Of a DNA stretch of 64,000 bases, positions 35,535 through 46,379 are shown piece by piece; the stretch's first letter is position 1; each line of letters opens with the position of its first letter. The position numbers and the translations under genes were made by a program. Source of the DNA: Lunularia cruciata (taxonomy: Eukaryota > Streptophyta > Marchantiopsida > Lunulariales > Lunulariaceae); contig OX419759.1 of NCBI GenBank assembly GCA_948567375.1, forward strand, positions 21,544,744 to 21,608,743, given 5' to 3'. The notes below the pieces were generated by a model, which did no database searches, was not told the origin of the DNA, and saw only the letters and a list, made by a program, of their open reading frames with translations.

Positions 35535-37944
35535 CCTCAGATAGCGTGAAAGACTGGGGAAGTCTGACCTATCTCCCAACCTCTCTGTGGGTCCAACTCC
35601 ACTGATGCTCCTCTAGGCTCTTGAGCACGTATTGCATTCCTAGTCATTGCTACAGATGCATCCACCTGTGTTGTTCCGCACATGAAGTCCAAAGCATCTC
35701 TATCACCAGCATATGAAGTGGAAGCCTTAGCACCCGAATCTGATCTCCTCTAAGCAATAGCCATACTAGCCAATCTCTGCTCCAACTGCTCAATCCGAGT
35801 AGCCATAGCCGTGTCAGAAGTAAGGGCAGGTACTGTAACACCCATTTGTGCATGTGTGTGGTATTGTGATATTTAGCTTGATATTACAAGTACTTAAGAG
35901 ATATTATTTATATAGAGATAAAGGATGGTTCTATATTAGTCATGGTTAGCTAAAGTTAGTCATAGCTAAGATAGATGGGACCTTACTTTAGAGGAAGTAG
36001 AAAAGATGAGCACCACTATTTTGGATTTAAGTGTGTTGACTTGGTATTATTCCTAGGTGTTTGGCTTTGAGGAAAGAGTTGAGAACTCTTGGGCCCGCAA
36101 GCCTTTTTGTTTTGGATTCTTCTTTAATCCAAGGATAGCCCATGTGAAGGAATCCTTGACTTAGTGGTTGGGTCAAGATAAGACCACATGCTTAGGGAAA
36201 TATGCCCATGTGAATGGATATTCCTTTCTACTTTTTGACTTTACTTGACTTTTAGTCTAGTAACTTGAGTTACTATGGTAATTAGTAACTTTGGTACGTA
36301 ACTATTTCACAAGTATATAAACAAGGGGTGAGAAGGTACTCATCATCCTTTCATTTGCAACTATCTCTCTCTCATTGAGTTCTCTAGTGAGCAATGTCTT
36401 GAGTCTTGGAGTGTTAGCCTTGGAGGAGTATGATGGAGTTGGGGTTCCTTGCCTTCTTAGTCCATGGTGCGCTACCATAATAGCCATCAGAGGTTCATCC
36501 TGAGTGAGAGACAGGCTGGCTCACAGTACTGCACCCCTACTAGGTGTAGATCCTCTACCACCACCTCGTCCTCCATGAACTGGAGCTCCTCTACTACCTG
36601 CCATAGCAGCCCTACCACTCCGTAACTCCGGGTGTAGGTCAAAACACCGGTCACTAGTGTGACCAAATCTGTGGCAGTGCTCACATTGCCTCTGTGCTGG
36701 TTGTGATGCCCCAGAGGTATCAGGTCTGCTGCCTTGAGTACACTCTCTCCTATGGTGAGGTCCACCACAAGTCCAACAAGCAACACCATCACTCATTGGC
36801 TACTGCTGACCCAAAAATGAGGGTAAAGGTCTAACTCCACTAGGCCCTCCACTCGCTCCATAGGATCTAGGCTATCCACCGTGTCCTCGAAAACCAACTG
36901 GGCGTGGTGCACTCTGCTGCACTCTAGAAGAAGTCACAACCGTGAATGAGATCTCCCTACCAAATCCAGATGTCACCACTTTCTCTTCCACCATGTTGAG
37001 CTCAATACGCTCAGCCAAACCAAAGACTACTGCCAAAGTGGGCGAAGTAGCCTGCAACAATGTAGTATCACGACTCTACATCACAACTCCTTGTCTAGTA
37101 TCCCATACCAAAACTAGACTGCTTGGGCCTCAATAACTCCCTGAGTGAAATTGATCAATCGCCTCATGCGAGTGTATGCCTCGCATAGGCTCTCGCTGGA
37201 ACTCCTGCAAGCTCCTCAGCTTGTCAGTCCGCACTCCTTGGTAGTTTTGCCTCAAACATAAGAAGAACTCCAGCATGGGGTTAAACCCCGGTACCACACC
37301 ACCTCCTGCAGCGGTACCTCCACTTGTAGTAGCACTATCTCCAGCTAGTGCACCTCCACTAGCTCCACCAACACTACTCGAGCTAGAACTCATAGGTACA
37401 GCCGATCTACTCCTGGCCACCAAGCCTGAAGTGATGGAGATATAGAGTGGAGACCAATATTGTCTCCATAACTCAATCTCCTCCAAATGAGCTCTCCTGA
37501 ACTCATGGTAGTCATCCATCGGCGGACCCTCCAAGTGCTGAAACAACTCCTTCCATGCCATGAAGGGTGTGAACAAAGTCGGGTTCTGCATCTGCTGCAG
37601 ATCACACCAACCATCGAACTCTTGGATGAAGTCATCCACTCAATGGTACTCATTGTACCAAAGTAACGCCTAGGGCCATTGGAGGCCCCATAAATCTTGT
37701 CCATGTCCCACAACAACAGTGCGGACACACCAAGTGCACTCTCAACTAAATCAGCTCTTGTGTCGAACTCCAACTCAGAGTCAATCTCCTCTCTCACTGG
37801 AACCTGAGATACAGGTTGATACCAAGCACCACTCCGAGTAAACCCACTGCGTACTGCAGGGCTAACTCCTCTGGAATCTCCAAAGAACTCCGTCATGACA
37901 AAGTAACCACAACAACAAACCCGAACCACCAACTGTAACCACAA
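35535..37944 (-). pseudogene. Element B gag with two CCHC knuckles, interrupted by a solo LTR
   Basis: The N-terminal frame (37944 to about 37640) shows REEIDSELEFD and ALGVSALLLWDMDKIYG, also preserved in the relic at 421-654. A frame change near 37640 leads to DDFIQEFDGW and a gag-like core. Two knuckles follow near 36700-36780: CWTCGGPHHRREC and CEHCHRFGHTSDRC. A solo LTR splits the gene; beyond it a coiled-coil-like ATRIEQLEQRLASM continues to about 35540, overlapping pol in another frame. Stops at 37130, 37076, 36872, 36800, 36521, 35750 and 35537 are each one C-to-T step from Arg or Gln codons. Confidence 0.75.
35834..36475 (+). mobile_element. Solo LTR inserted in element B gag
   Basis: Starts TGTAACACCC at 35834, a common start for plant gypsy LTRs. 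It has a TATATAAACA box near 36315 followed by an R-like region, and ends near CTTAGTCCA around 36460-36475. No internal element sequence is present. The flanks GGTAC (35829-35833) and GGTGC (about 36465) could be a diverged target duplication. The right edge is not firm. Confidence 0.6.
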
Positions 37945-39249
37945 GTCGCAACCGCAAGTACCCCACTAAGTGCCAACACCACCAAGCACCACCCACTAAT
38001 GTAACTCTAACCGAGATAACTACACTAGGGGAAAGGCCAACCTGTAACCTGCCATCATAACACGCACTCTCACAGTCTGCATGCAGATCATCACTTCTTG
38101 CCTCACCGGAGAGAAACAAAGGTAGTCTGACTGGTCATCACTCCAGCCTCACCACCAAGAGCACACCAGAGCACCAACGCTCAAAAGTCAAGGCACCTCA
38201 CACAAACGTGGTGTACAAACATGAAGCAGAGAATGGAGGGGATCCAATCACAAGAAATCTAAACAAAAACACTCCATCTCATAACACAACACGGGACTGA
38301 CTCTACCACCATTTGGCATTTGACATAGGAGCAGTTCGTATCTAAGTCCTAAGCTACCAAGATCACCAAGAATGGGATCAAACTGTCTCTCCTAACCAAA
38401 GTTACATGTGTATAGATAACAATGGCACAGTCACTATGACAACAAGTGAGGGTGGACCAGTTGGCTAGGGCACCAGTCTAGGAACAAGAGATCTAGGGGT
38501 CAAACCTTATTGCGCACAATCTAGCAAGAAAGGCAAATTTTGCCAACCAGTGACCAAGATCTACTCTAAACTAGCTAGCATCACGCCAACAAGCTGGCTT
38601 GCTGGCCCTTCTAGGCCTTCGTAGCCTCTCATAGCCCACAGCCCTATGCCTCGAAGCCTTGAAATGCCAAAATTCAACCAAATGAGGCGTTTCTTGTTGC
38701 CACTTCGAACCTTCTCCACAATTGGCGAAACTTCTCCAAATCTACGAAACTCCTCCAAACTAGCGAAACTCCTCCAAATCTGGCCAAACAGCAAAAACTC
38801 CTCCAAATCTGGCCAAAATTTAACGTAAATTTGACATAAAATCTGACGTAAACCCTAAAGATGGTTGTCTGCCAAATCCCTTACTAACTTTCCACTCGAG
38901 CCAAATTGACAAAACGGGTTTTTCCAATCACAATTTCATGAGAAGAGCTTCCCAACTCCACCTTCAATTTGACTTTCTGAGCCCAACTCGCAGCAAATTG
39001 TTCCTGCCTTCACCTCTTGAACTCAAAATCACAACCACTGCTCGAAAATTGCTCCTTCTTTGCTCAAAATTTGGCCAGCGCTTCCGCACACCATCCGCCT
39101 AACTGCCAAACCTGCATCAACTGAACGAGCTTTTGCACACTAAGGAAACATTGAACTTGAATTGAGCTACGAACAATCCACCGAGCTTGGAGATACCATC
39201 AACACTCACAGTTCTTGCACCCGATTTCCCCCTGACTTCACTTCTCTGA
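37945..39249 (-). mobile_element. Element B untranslated leader
   Basis: About 1.3 kb between LTR and gag, aligned with 660-1829 in the relic copy. After the LTR edge the minus strand reads TCAGAGAAG, a weak match to the TATCAGAGC core of the initiator tRNA-Met primer site. No long frame is conserved between the two copies. Confidence 0.55.
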
Positions 39250-39700
39250 TGTAATCAGATTGCTTAACACTCTCAACTCAACTCAACTCAGATCAATACT
39301 TGATCTATCACTCTATAAATTGCCAACAACTGGGCATTGATTACAGTCAAGCGACACCCACTCAAGCATAGAGAATCTAGGTGACGCTTGCCGGCCTCTA
39401 TCCACCATAGCCAGGAACTCGAAGGCTCAACATCAGAGAAGTGAGCTCTCTGGAGCTCACTTCAAAACTATACCCCATGGACTCGAGCTAGCACTGAAAC
39501 CCTAACAGTCCCGTTGACGGCACACTCAACGGTGCAAACAGTGCAAAGTGACGGTGGGCCCCACCATGAAGTCAGTACACTGAACACCAAATCTGACCGT
39601 CAAAAAGTAGTCTCTGAGACTCTACTGAAATAACTCTAACTACTATCACTGGAACTCCAGTGTCCGAGCATCTAGATGCGGAACTACAAATGGCGTGACA
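39250..39700 (-). mobile_element. Element B 5' LTR
   Basis: 451 bp, TGTCACGCC...GATTACA on the minus strand. The outer edge directly touches the AAGTT target duplication at 39701-39705. It pairs with 29204-29652. Confidence 0.88.
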
Positions 39701-40093
39701 AACTTGACTCCTTATCACATCTAATAGGGCTGTCATAACTCTATTAGTAAAAGAAATTGTTGAACCAGCACTAATGCCCCAAATATTTAAACCCCGTGCA
39801 ACACAAGCTCCATTACCGTGATGCCCAAATCTATCCAAAGCTAGGGCAACTTGGATCCACACGGGTGTTTGCTTTCTTCGGTACCTTTTCTCAAAAATCG
39901 GATGAGTCTTAATCAAATCAACTAATGTTGAAAAAGAATCCCCATCCATTCTAGTAAGCTGGTGAAAGGCCTTAGTATCTAGATTTCTAAAATAATCCTT
40001 CAGAAACTCTCTACTACGAGGGTAAGTAACCCGGGGTTCCAAATAACAATGAGTATGTGCATACTCCCATCCACTAATAAAACATTCTAGCAT
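39701..40093 (-). pseudogene. PIF/Harbinger transposase, N-terminal part
   Basis: 131 open codons read into the element B junction. Typical Harbinger transposase N-terminal blocks are visible: FHQLTRMDGDSFSTLVDLI, then IFEKRYRRKQTPVWIQVAL, then GISAGSTISFTNRVMTALL. The catalytic half lies at 28268-29098. The gene probably starts a little upstream, but no further homology is clear. Confidence 0.8.
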
Positions 40094-40324
40094 ATCTAAA
40101 TCTACTCCTAATTACTCATCTTCATTTTCTAATCATGGTAACGATATCTCCAAATCTAACCGAATCATCCATTGAATACATTTTCTAATATTTCTGGTTA
40201 GTTCTAAACGAGTGCTTCCTCTCGGCAAGACAAAACTCTATTTTTAATCACCACTGAAAACTCTTTATCCACGAAGGGGATCTCTCTTCTCCGCAAAAGT
40301 GCAGCTCCCTCTCCTTGTGAAATT

Positions 40325-40455
40325 TCATCAAACAGACATCTCTGTGCGCAAAAAAAACAATTTGTGATATTTGAGCAAACGAACATCTCTATGTGTGCAA
40401 AAAAAATTCGTTGATATTTCAGCAAATGGACATCTATGTGCGCAAAAAAAATAAT
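40325..40455. repeat. Short tandem repeat, about 47-bp unit
   Basis: Three copies of a unit with 'gacatct..tgtgcgcaaaaaaa' followed by 'gatatttgagcaaa', near 40334, 40381 and 40427. They lie just upstream of the Harbinger coding part. Confidence 0.6.
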
Positions 40456-41068
40456 ATGTGTAATTCCATTCTGTAATAAGAAAACAAATTCAGGAATTTC
40501 ACTTCATTACTCAAGGGGTTGAAATGTATACATGAATACTCGTACAAAAGATAATTTTTTAAAATAATGAAATCGAGAGTAACACTTGAAATAAAATCAC
40601 TCATCACATAACCTTCTCGCGGGGCTCGCACTCAAATCTTCTCACTCCATATCTGCTACGGTCTCTCTAATCTTCATAAGTGGTCAATTTTCATATCCCC
40701 TCAAATCTTTCCACTCATGCTCCCTCCAATCGGGAAAAAACTGTCCTAGTTGCCGCTCGTCATTTCCTTTCCATGGGTGTTCTCTAACTTCCCCGGATGC
40801 CCCCTATGTTCCTTTTGGTGGCCGTCATTTTCACTCTAATTCTAAACGAAAACTTAATTAACCCTAATGTGCAATCAATGCACTACGGAGTGATAACGAA
40901 AAATTCCTTCTCCCTTATTTTTTACGAACCACCTCATATAGAGTGTGCTAATAATAAAGAACTTGGCACCAATTCCGTAACATTATCATTTTTTTCCTCC
41001 CGGTCATACACCGGGCCCAAAAAGTCAAAGTTTCGTAACAATTTATAAAAAAAAGTTTAAAAACTTCG

Positions 41069-41280
41069 TAAAATTATTTCCGACACCCCTTCATATATCT
41101 TTTCCTCGCGAGGGTAAAATTATTTGCGACATCCCCTAATATATCTTTTCCTCGCGAGGGCAAGCTACCGTCTTAATATATCTCGAGAAGGTAAGCTACC
41201 GTCTCAAAGGTAGACGCCGTCGCTCGAGAAGGTAAACTACTGTCTTAAAGGTAGACGATGTCGCTCTTTCCTTCACACAG
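41069..41280. repeat. Two adjoining tandem repeats with CCTCGCGAGG palindromes
   Basis: A 46-bp unit (taaaattatttc/gcgacacccc...ctcgcgaggg) occurs twice from 41069. It is followed by two to three units of about 43 bp carrying 'taagctaccgtct' and 'ctcgagaagg'. CpG-rich palindromes stand out in an AT-rich setting. Confidence 0.65.
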
Positions 41281-41585
41281 TATTCGTTCTACAGGCCCGA
41301 ATGACTCAAATCTGTCCACGTGTTACTTTGCGTGGATGCCAATAGAGTATGATGACACAACATTGGTATCGATTTAATCCCATTAGATTTATCGATTTAC
41401 TGTTGAATTCAATTCTGACTTCAGGGCCGATCTACACAAGTTGATTGGGTAAGTACATAAAATTTGAAGGTATTTTGATATATTATTGAGTTTTTAATTT
41501 TAATTGTATTTTTTGATAAATATTTCAAAATTATAAAAAATATTATTCTATAATAAATTAAAAGAAATTTTAAGTTTAATCTCAT

Positions 41586-41787
41586 CTTAATTTGAATTAT
41601 TCACATGATCTGTATAATGACGAATGATTCGATCTTTCATTTTACTAAAGTGATTCATCTTAATTTGTGTTATTCACATGACTTGTACATTGACGAATCA
41701 CACGAGTGATTCGATCTTTCATTTTACTAAAAAGATTCATCTTAATTTGTCATTTTCCACCTGACTGGTACAATGACGAAATAAACG
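41586..41787. repeat. Tandem repeat, 73-82 bp units
   Basis: Units begin with 'cttaatttg' at 41586, 41659 and 41741. They share 'attcacatgac' and 'gattcgatctttcattttac'; the third is partial. Confidence 0.75.
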
Positions 41788-42085
41788 AATGGATTCACAC
41801 TGGAGTCACTATAATTTTACAGGTGGTAAAGTAGAGTAGATTGTTTTAGTAAAATAGAAGGGTCAAATTAACAATCCCTTAAATTAACAAGATATTTATG
41901 GGTCATTTTATTAACCGACCCATCTGGTCCAATGGCAAAGTTTCAGATAGAATCTCACGGAATTTAAAATTTACTGGTACTCCTTTGTTACACACGAAAA
42001 ATGGCATGGATTTCTCAGACGGATCGAAATCCGCTAATCTAAACCCCTTGTTTATGCTTGATTCTATTTGATTTGCCAATAGATA

Positions 42086-42825
42086 TCAAATCCAGACCTG
42101 GCGGAAGGAAGGAAGGGGCATGTGCACAGCACGAGTATGACCTACGTGGTGAAGGTTTTTGGAGCGTGGAATCGAACAACACACAGCATCGGAGGAGCGC
42201 TGCTCTCGTCTAATCGGCTGTGTTTTCGCAAGGTACGAACGTGCCGGTGTGAATTTGATTTGTGATCGTCTTCTTCGTTTGCGCCTTTGGTCTGCTGTGC
42301 CTCGGTACACTGAGCTCGTGAGGAGATAGCAGACGCGTCGATAGGCGATTTGTGGTGATGCTACAGAATTCGGGTTGGAATTTGGTCTCGTAACTTAGGG
42401 TTCGATTCATCTCGATTTGGTGTCGTGTCGCGCGTTGTTTGTTCGATTGCTTGAGGAGGAGGAGATCTTACGGTCCGAGCTGACAAATTCTTTTTCTCTT
42501 ACGTTTGGAGTCTATTTGACAGAGGTGGGCGTTCGCTGCCCTTGTTTGTTGTTGTAATCGTCGAATGCACCGAATTGAGCTAGGGAGTTTGCTATCCCTA
42601 GGCCAATTTCGAGTACTGAAGGGTCAAGGAAGTTCAATTTGTGAAATTTTGCATCTGTGATCTGTTAATCGATCTCTGTTTGTCTACTGGCCTTAAGGTT
42701 GTTGCTTAGAAGGTCATATCATTTTCTCCATCTGGTTTGGGAAATAGATCCAATTCTAGTTTTACTGTCTTTTAGGATTGGCAAGCTAGAGCCGAGCGAG
42801 GCAGTGGGAGGGCCAATTGAGGAAT
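42086..42825 (+). promoter_or_regulatory. Probable promoter and 5' leader of NDUFV1
   Basis: GC content rises from about 42100 relative to the repeat DNA upstream. No long frame is shared with the gene. A GT donor near 42233 (cgcaag/gtacg) and a pyrimidine-rich acceptor near 42776 (tcttttag) could mark a leader intron. This cannot be decided without transcript data. Confidence 0.3.
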
Positions 42826-44265
42826 ATGGGGAGCCTTCAGCGGTCCGCTCGGAGTGCCTCCCGTGCTGCCCTGTCATTGCAGAGGTCGTCTCGAGCTTTT
42901 AGTGCCCAGGCTACGGCTCCACCCACGCCTCCTCCACCTCCTCCTCCAGAGAAGACAGTTTTTGGAGGCCTTAAGGATGAGGATCGCATCTTCACGAATG
43001 TGTATGGACATCATGATCCGTTCCTCAAAGGGGCCATGAAGAGGGGCGACTGGCATCAGACCAAAGAGCTCGTGCAGAAGGGCACTGATTGGATTGTCAA
43101 TGAGATAAAAAAGAGCGGTCTTAGAGGAAGAGGAGGTGCAGGTTTTCCTTCTGGGTTGAAATGGTCTTTCATGCCCAAAGTTTCTGATGGACGTCCATCC
43201 TATTTAGTTGTAAATGCTGATGAGAGTGAGCCTGGAACTTGCAAAGATCGTGAGATCATGCGACATGATCCACACAAGCTGATTGAAGGATGCCTGATTG
43301 CCGGAGTGGGCATGCGCGCTAGGGCGGGGTATATTTACATTAGGGGAGAGTATGTTAATGAGAGACTCAACTTGGAAAAGGCTCTTGCTGAAGCCTATGC
43401 AGCGGGATTTTTAGGGAAGAACGCTTGTGGTTCGGGATACGACTTTGATTTGCACATCCACTATGGTGCGGGAGCTTACATTTGTGGAGAAGAGACTGCT
43501 CTTCTCGAGAGTCTAGAAGGGAAACAAGGGAAGCCTAGATTGAAGCCTCCGTTCCCAGCGAATGCTGGTCTGTACGGTTGTCCAACAACAGTTACGAATG
43601 TTGAGACAGTTGCTGTCTCTCCAACAATCCTGCGCAGAGGTCCTGAATGGTTTGCAAGTTTCGGACGCAAGAACAATGCAGGAACTAAGTTATACTGCAT
43701 TTCAGGACACGTAAACAAGCCGTGCACAGTAGAGGAGGAAATGAGCATCCCGTTGAGGGAGCTTATTGAAAGGCACTGTGGTGGAGTAAGAGGGGGTTGG
43801 GACAATCTTCTGGCTGTCATTCCAGGTGGATCTTCAGTTCCTCTTCTTCCGAAGAATGTATGTGACGACGTTATTATGGATTTTGATGCCCTAAAAGCAG
43901 TGCAATCAGGGCTGGGAACAGCAGCCGTGATTGTCATGGACAAGTCTACCGATGTGGTAGATGCAATTGCCCGACTATCTTACTTCTACAAACATGAGAG
44001 TTGTGGCCAATGCACACCCTGCAGGGAGGGATCTCCATGGCTTTGGTACATGATGGAAAGGTTGAAGGTCGGAAATGCAAAGCTGGAGGAAATTGACAAG
44101 CTGCAGGAGGTAACCAAGCAGATTGAAGGACACACGATTTGTGCTTTGGGTGATGCTGCTGCATGGCCCGTTCAAGGACTTATCCGGCATTTCAGGCCCG
44201 AGCTTGAGAGGAGGATACATGAGTATGCGGCCAAGGACCGGGAATTGCTTGAAGAAGCTGCTTGA
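42826..44265 (+). CDS. NDUFV1: NADH dehydrogenase [ubiquinone] flavoprotein 1, mitochondrial (complex I 51 kDa)
   Basis: 479 codons, intronless and intact. The protein takes electrons from NADH onto FMN and passes them to 4Fe-4S cluster N3 at the tip of the matrix arm of complex I. Residues 1-30 are rich in Arg, Ser and Ala ([20 protein letters not shown]), a mitochondrial presequence, followed by a polyproline run. [10 protein letters not shown] (101-110) is the nucleotide-binding loop. [19 protein letters not shown] (214-232) is the flavin-side loop. [12 protein letters not shown] (391-402) supplies three cluster cysteines, and Cys439 in HTICALGD the fourth. The ATG at 42826 is chosen over an in-frame TTG nine bases upstream. 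Length and motifs match the family. A dead paralog lies at 8039-9489. Confidence 0.97.
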   Translation: MGSLQRSARSASRAALSLQRSSRAFSAQATAPPTPPPPPPPEKTVFGGLKDEDRIFTNVYGHHDPFLKGAMKRGDWHQTKELVQKGTDWIVNEIKKSGLRGRGGAGFPSGLKWSFMPKVSDGRPSYLVVNADESEPGTCKDREIMRHDPHKLIEGCLIAGVGMRARAGYIYIRGEYVNERLNLEKALAEAYAAGFLGKNACGSGYDFDLHIHYGAGAYICGEETALLESLEGKQGKPRLKPPFPANAGLYGCPTTVTNVETVAVSPTILRRGPEWFASFGRKNNAGTKLYCISGHVNKPCTVEEEMSIPLRELIERHCGGVRGGWDNLLAVIPGGSSVPLLPKNVCDDVIMDFDALKAVQSGLGTAAVIVMDKSTDVVDAIARLSYFYKHESCGQCTPCREGSPWLWYMMERLKVGNAKLEEIDKLQEVTKQIEGHTICALGDAAAWPVQGLIRHFRPELERRIHEYAAKDRELLEEAA

Positions 44266-46379
44266 TCAACAAACCAGGTGAAACTTTTAGCATTCAGCTG
44301 GACGTGGGCGAAGGTTTGGCAATAAGTCAACACGAGTCGGGGCGGGAGGTTTATGCAAACAGAGATGGTTTGTGTAAGCGTTTCACGGTTTTAGATGTGA
44401 CGTTTGATGACCAAAGTGGTTGAGCTGCGAAAGCACAACCAGCTATCAAGTAACCTGCATAGCTATAACGATTGTAACTTGAGCACAAAATCTTCTCTGA
44501 CTCGATTTGAGGATTCTGAGGATTCTGACATCGGCAGTGGGCATATGTCAATTTTTTCAGAGGTGGAGCCTCCATTGTTACATGTGACAGCTCAAAGCGT
44601 TATTTGATTTGTAGGTGCATAGTTATGTGCCCCTCGAATCCACTAGAAGATTGAGATGAGGCCGTCACTTTCAAACTTATTTTGCAAACTCTGATTTTTT
44701 GGTCCTACATTACTATTTCTTTTCAACTTCTGAGGAGAGTAGTCAACGTGGCTGTGAGTAGAAGGATCCTTTTTGAAGAGATTTTGTGTTCTTGCTCCTC
44801 ACCTGTAACTGTACAGATTTACTCGAACTTATAATACTAGGCTCCCATCAATGCTCTGCTCACCCATCAATCACGGGTGCTGTAAATTCTTGCTGAACTA
44901 ACACCATGGAAGTTTGTGCATAAGAACTAAGTTCACTCTTGCACCTGTTGATATAAATTTTAGTAGTAGCAAATCAAGTGCAGTCATGAGTTGCATTGCA
45001 GCTTCCTCTCAACTCCGTTGCATGCTTCAAGGTTTTACAGGAGCTAGGACTTCCAAACCTATGGTGTTTAAAGTCATTACTTTTGTCGGATTGAATGAAA
45101 AGATGGATGTGCGGGGTGAATTGATCTCCGGATGCTCTTTGGACCTGCAAACTAGGTGAATCTTGACGGTGGTTTCTTTGAAGGTTCTTTTGCTCCTTAT
45201 GGTTCCAATCTTCCTGTGGCATGTGCTCTCAGACTGCTTTTCAGTTACATACTCATTGATATCAGTGGCGTGTTAAAGTCAGACGTCCGGATCACTTTGT
45301 TTATGTTACAAGGATTTTCTTGGCCCATAGATAGGCTAGTGGACCTTTGCTGTAACAAGTTCTTCATTGTTCAATTTCTGCGCATAAAGGTTCTATATCT
45401 GGAAAGTTGAGTTCTGCGGTAGTGGATTCGTTATGGGGTAATATATCAAATGCTTAAGTGGTTTTAGCTTTCCTAGGCTTGCGCTAGACGACATATCAAA
45501 GAGTCTGTTGGCGGATCCTTCTTGATCCTGACGGTCCTCGTCATTGGCTACTTGTTTTGTTGTGTAATTAATGCTCGCTGTACCTTTTGCGTCTAGTCGT
45601 TTTTTGTCCAGTCTGATATATCTGATAGCGTACGTTTGCTGGATTCTTTCGGGCTCATGGCTGCTCTGGGTTTCCACTTCGCATGTAAGTGGTTGGCTCA
45701 CCAATTTTTTAGAGCTGATTTAGATTATGGCTTCCTGTACTTCTCGAGATTACTGGCTGATAGGTTGCAGCGTGACGTCGGTAGATTGATCACATAGACA
45801 AACATGGCGTTGTATTTGTCGATCTGATGATGTAGTGACAGTCGATAAATGTACCTGTTTTCTGGTCGAAAGGACGGAAAGTGGTAAGCCAACCATCTCC
45901 ATGTTCCAAGCTCACCTGCTTGCAGTTCCACATGAATCTTATGTGCCTTTGTGTCGGGAATTCCGGGTGTATCGATCCGCATCCTAATATCACCTTAGGA
46001 GCTTGGTCATGATTAGAACCAAGATCTCTGAAGTATAGAGGTATACGAGGTATCTCTTTGATGGACATAGTGTTTGACACAATATATTCGGGAGGGAGTG
46101 CGGGAGAGTTCATCAGAGTAGACTTGAGGGGTACCACTCACCTTTCTGTTTTGGAGCCAAATTGTTCATTGCTTTACATAGAGCACTGGCTGATGCAATC
46201 CACCAGAAATCACTAGCAATCAGAAATCACTAGCAATCACACTAGGTGATGTCTCTTTGGGTACTCCATTATATATATTTTTTATAATTTTTTTTTACCC
46301 GGAGGCCTGTATACCACACTGTTGTTTGGGAGTCCTTCTTGACTTCTGAATTCATATATATACTGTTCCCAGATCATTT
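44266..46379. other. Downstream region of NDUFV1, no further gene recognised
   Basis: Includes the 3' untranslated region, whose end I cannot place. A minus-strand frame at 45790-46137 (115 codons) resembles no family I know and is more likely chance. Confidence 0.35.

Larger units (their letters stand above)
29099..39700 (-). mobile_element. Element B: gypsy retrotransposon with a DNA methyltransferase and a PHD finger
   Basis: A 10.6-kb element inserted in a Harbinger transposase gene. The 5-bp duplication AAGTT (minus sense; plus 29094-29098 and 39701-39705) marks the site, and removing the element restores the transposase frame. Order on the minus strand: 5' LTR, long leader, gag with two CCHC knuckles, protease, cytosine-C5 methyltransferase, reverse transcriptase, RNase H, integrase, PHD finger, polypurine tract, 3' LTR. 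A later solo LTR sits in gag (35834-36475). The coding part has 17 stops of deamination type. The LTRs differ at roughly 34 of 449 positions by eye, so the insertion is old. Confidence 0.9.

Noticed and set aside
35569-35571. A TAG in the upstream pol frame as another C-to-T stop
   Set aside because: This spot overlaps the gag end in another frame and I cannot show that pol is coding there.
36293-36297. GGTAC as the right target duplication of the solo LTR
   Set aside because: The TATA box and R-like region continue past it, so the LTR cannot end there.
37637-37642. A TGA just before DDFIQEFDGW as an eighteenth C-to-T stop of element B
   Set aside because: The frame conserved in the relic copy upstream of this point is a different one, so an indel is as likely as a nonsense change. 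It was left out of the count.
42817-42825. TTG start giving NDUFV1 three extra residues
   Set aside because: The ATG at 42826 begins a normal Arg/Ser-rich presequence. The upstream codons add nothing and TTG starts are rare in plant nuclear genes.
43476-43943. 155-codon minus-strand frame opposite NDUFV1
   Set aside because: It is the antisense shadow of a conserved gene.
45790-46137. Minus-strand 115-codon frame as a gene
   Set aside because: No family recognised, no domain, and no clear homolog or neighbouring signal; probably chance.
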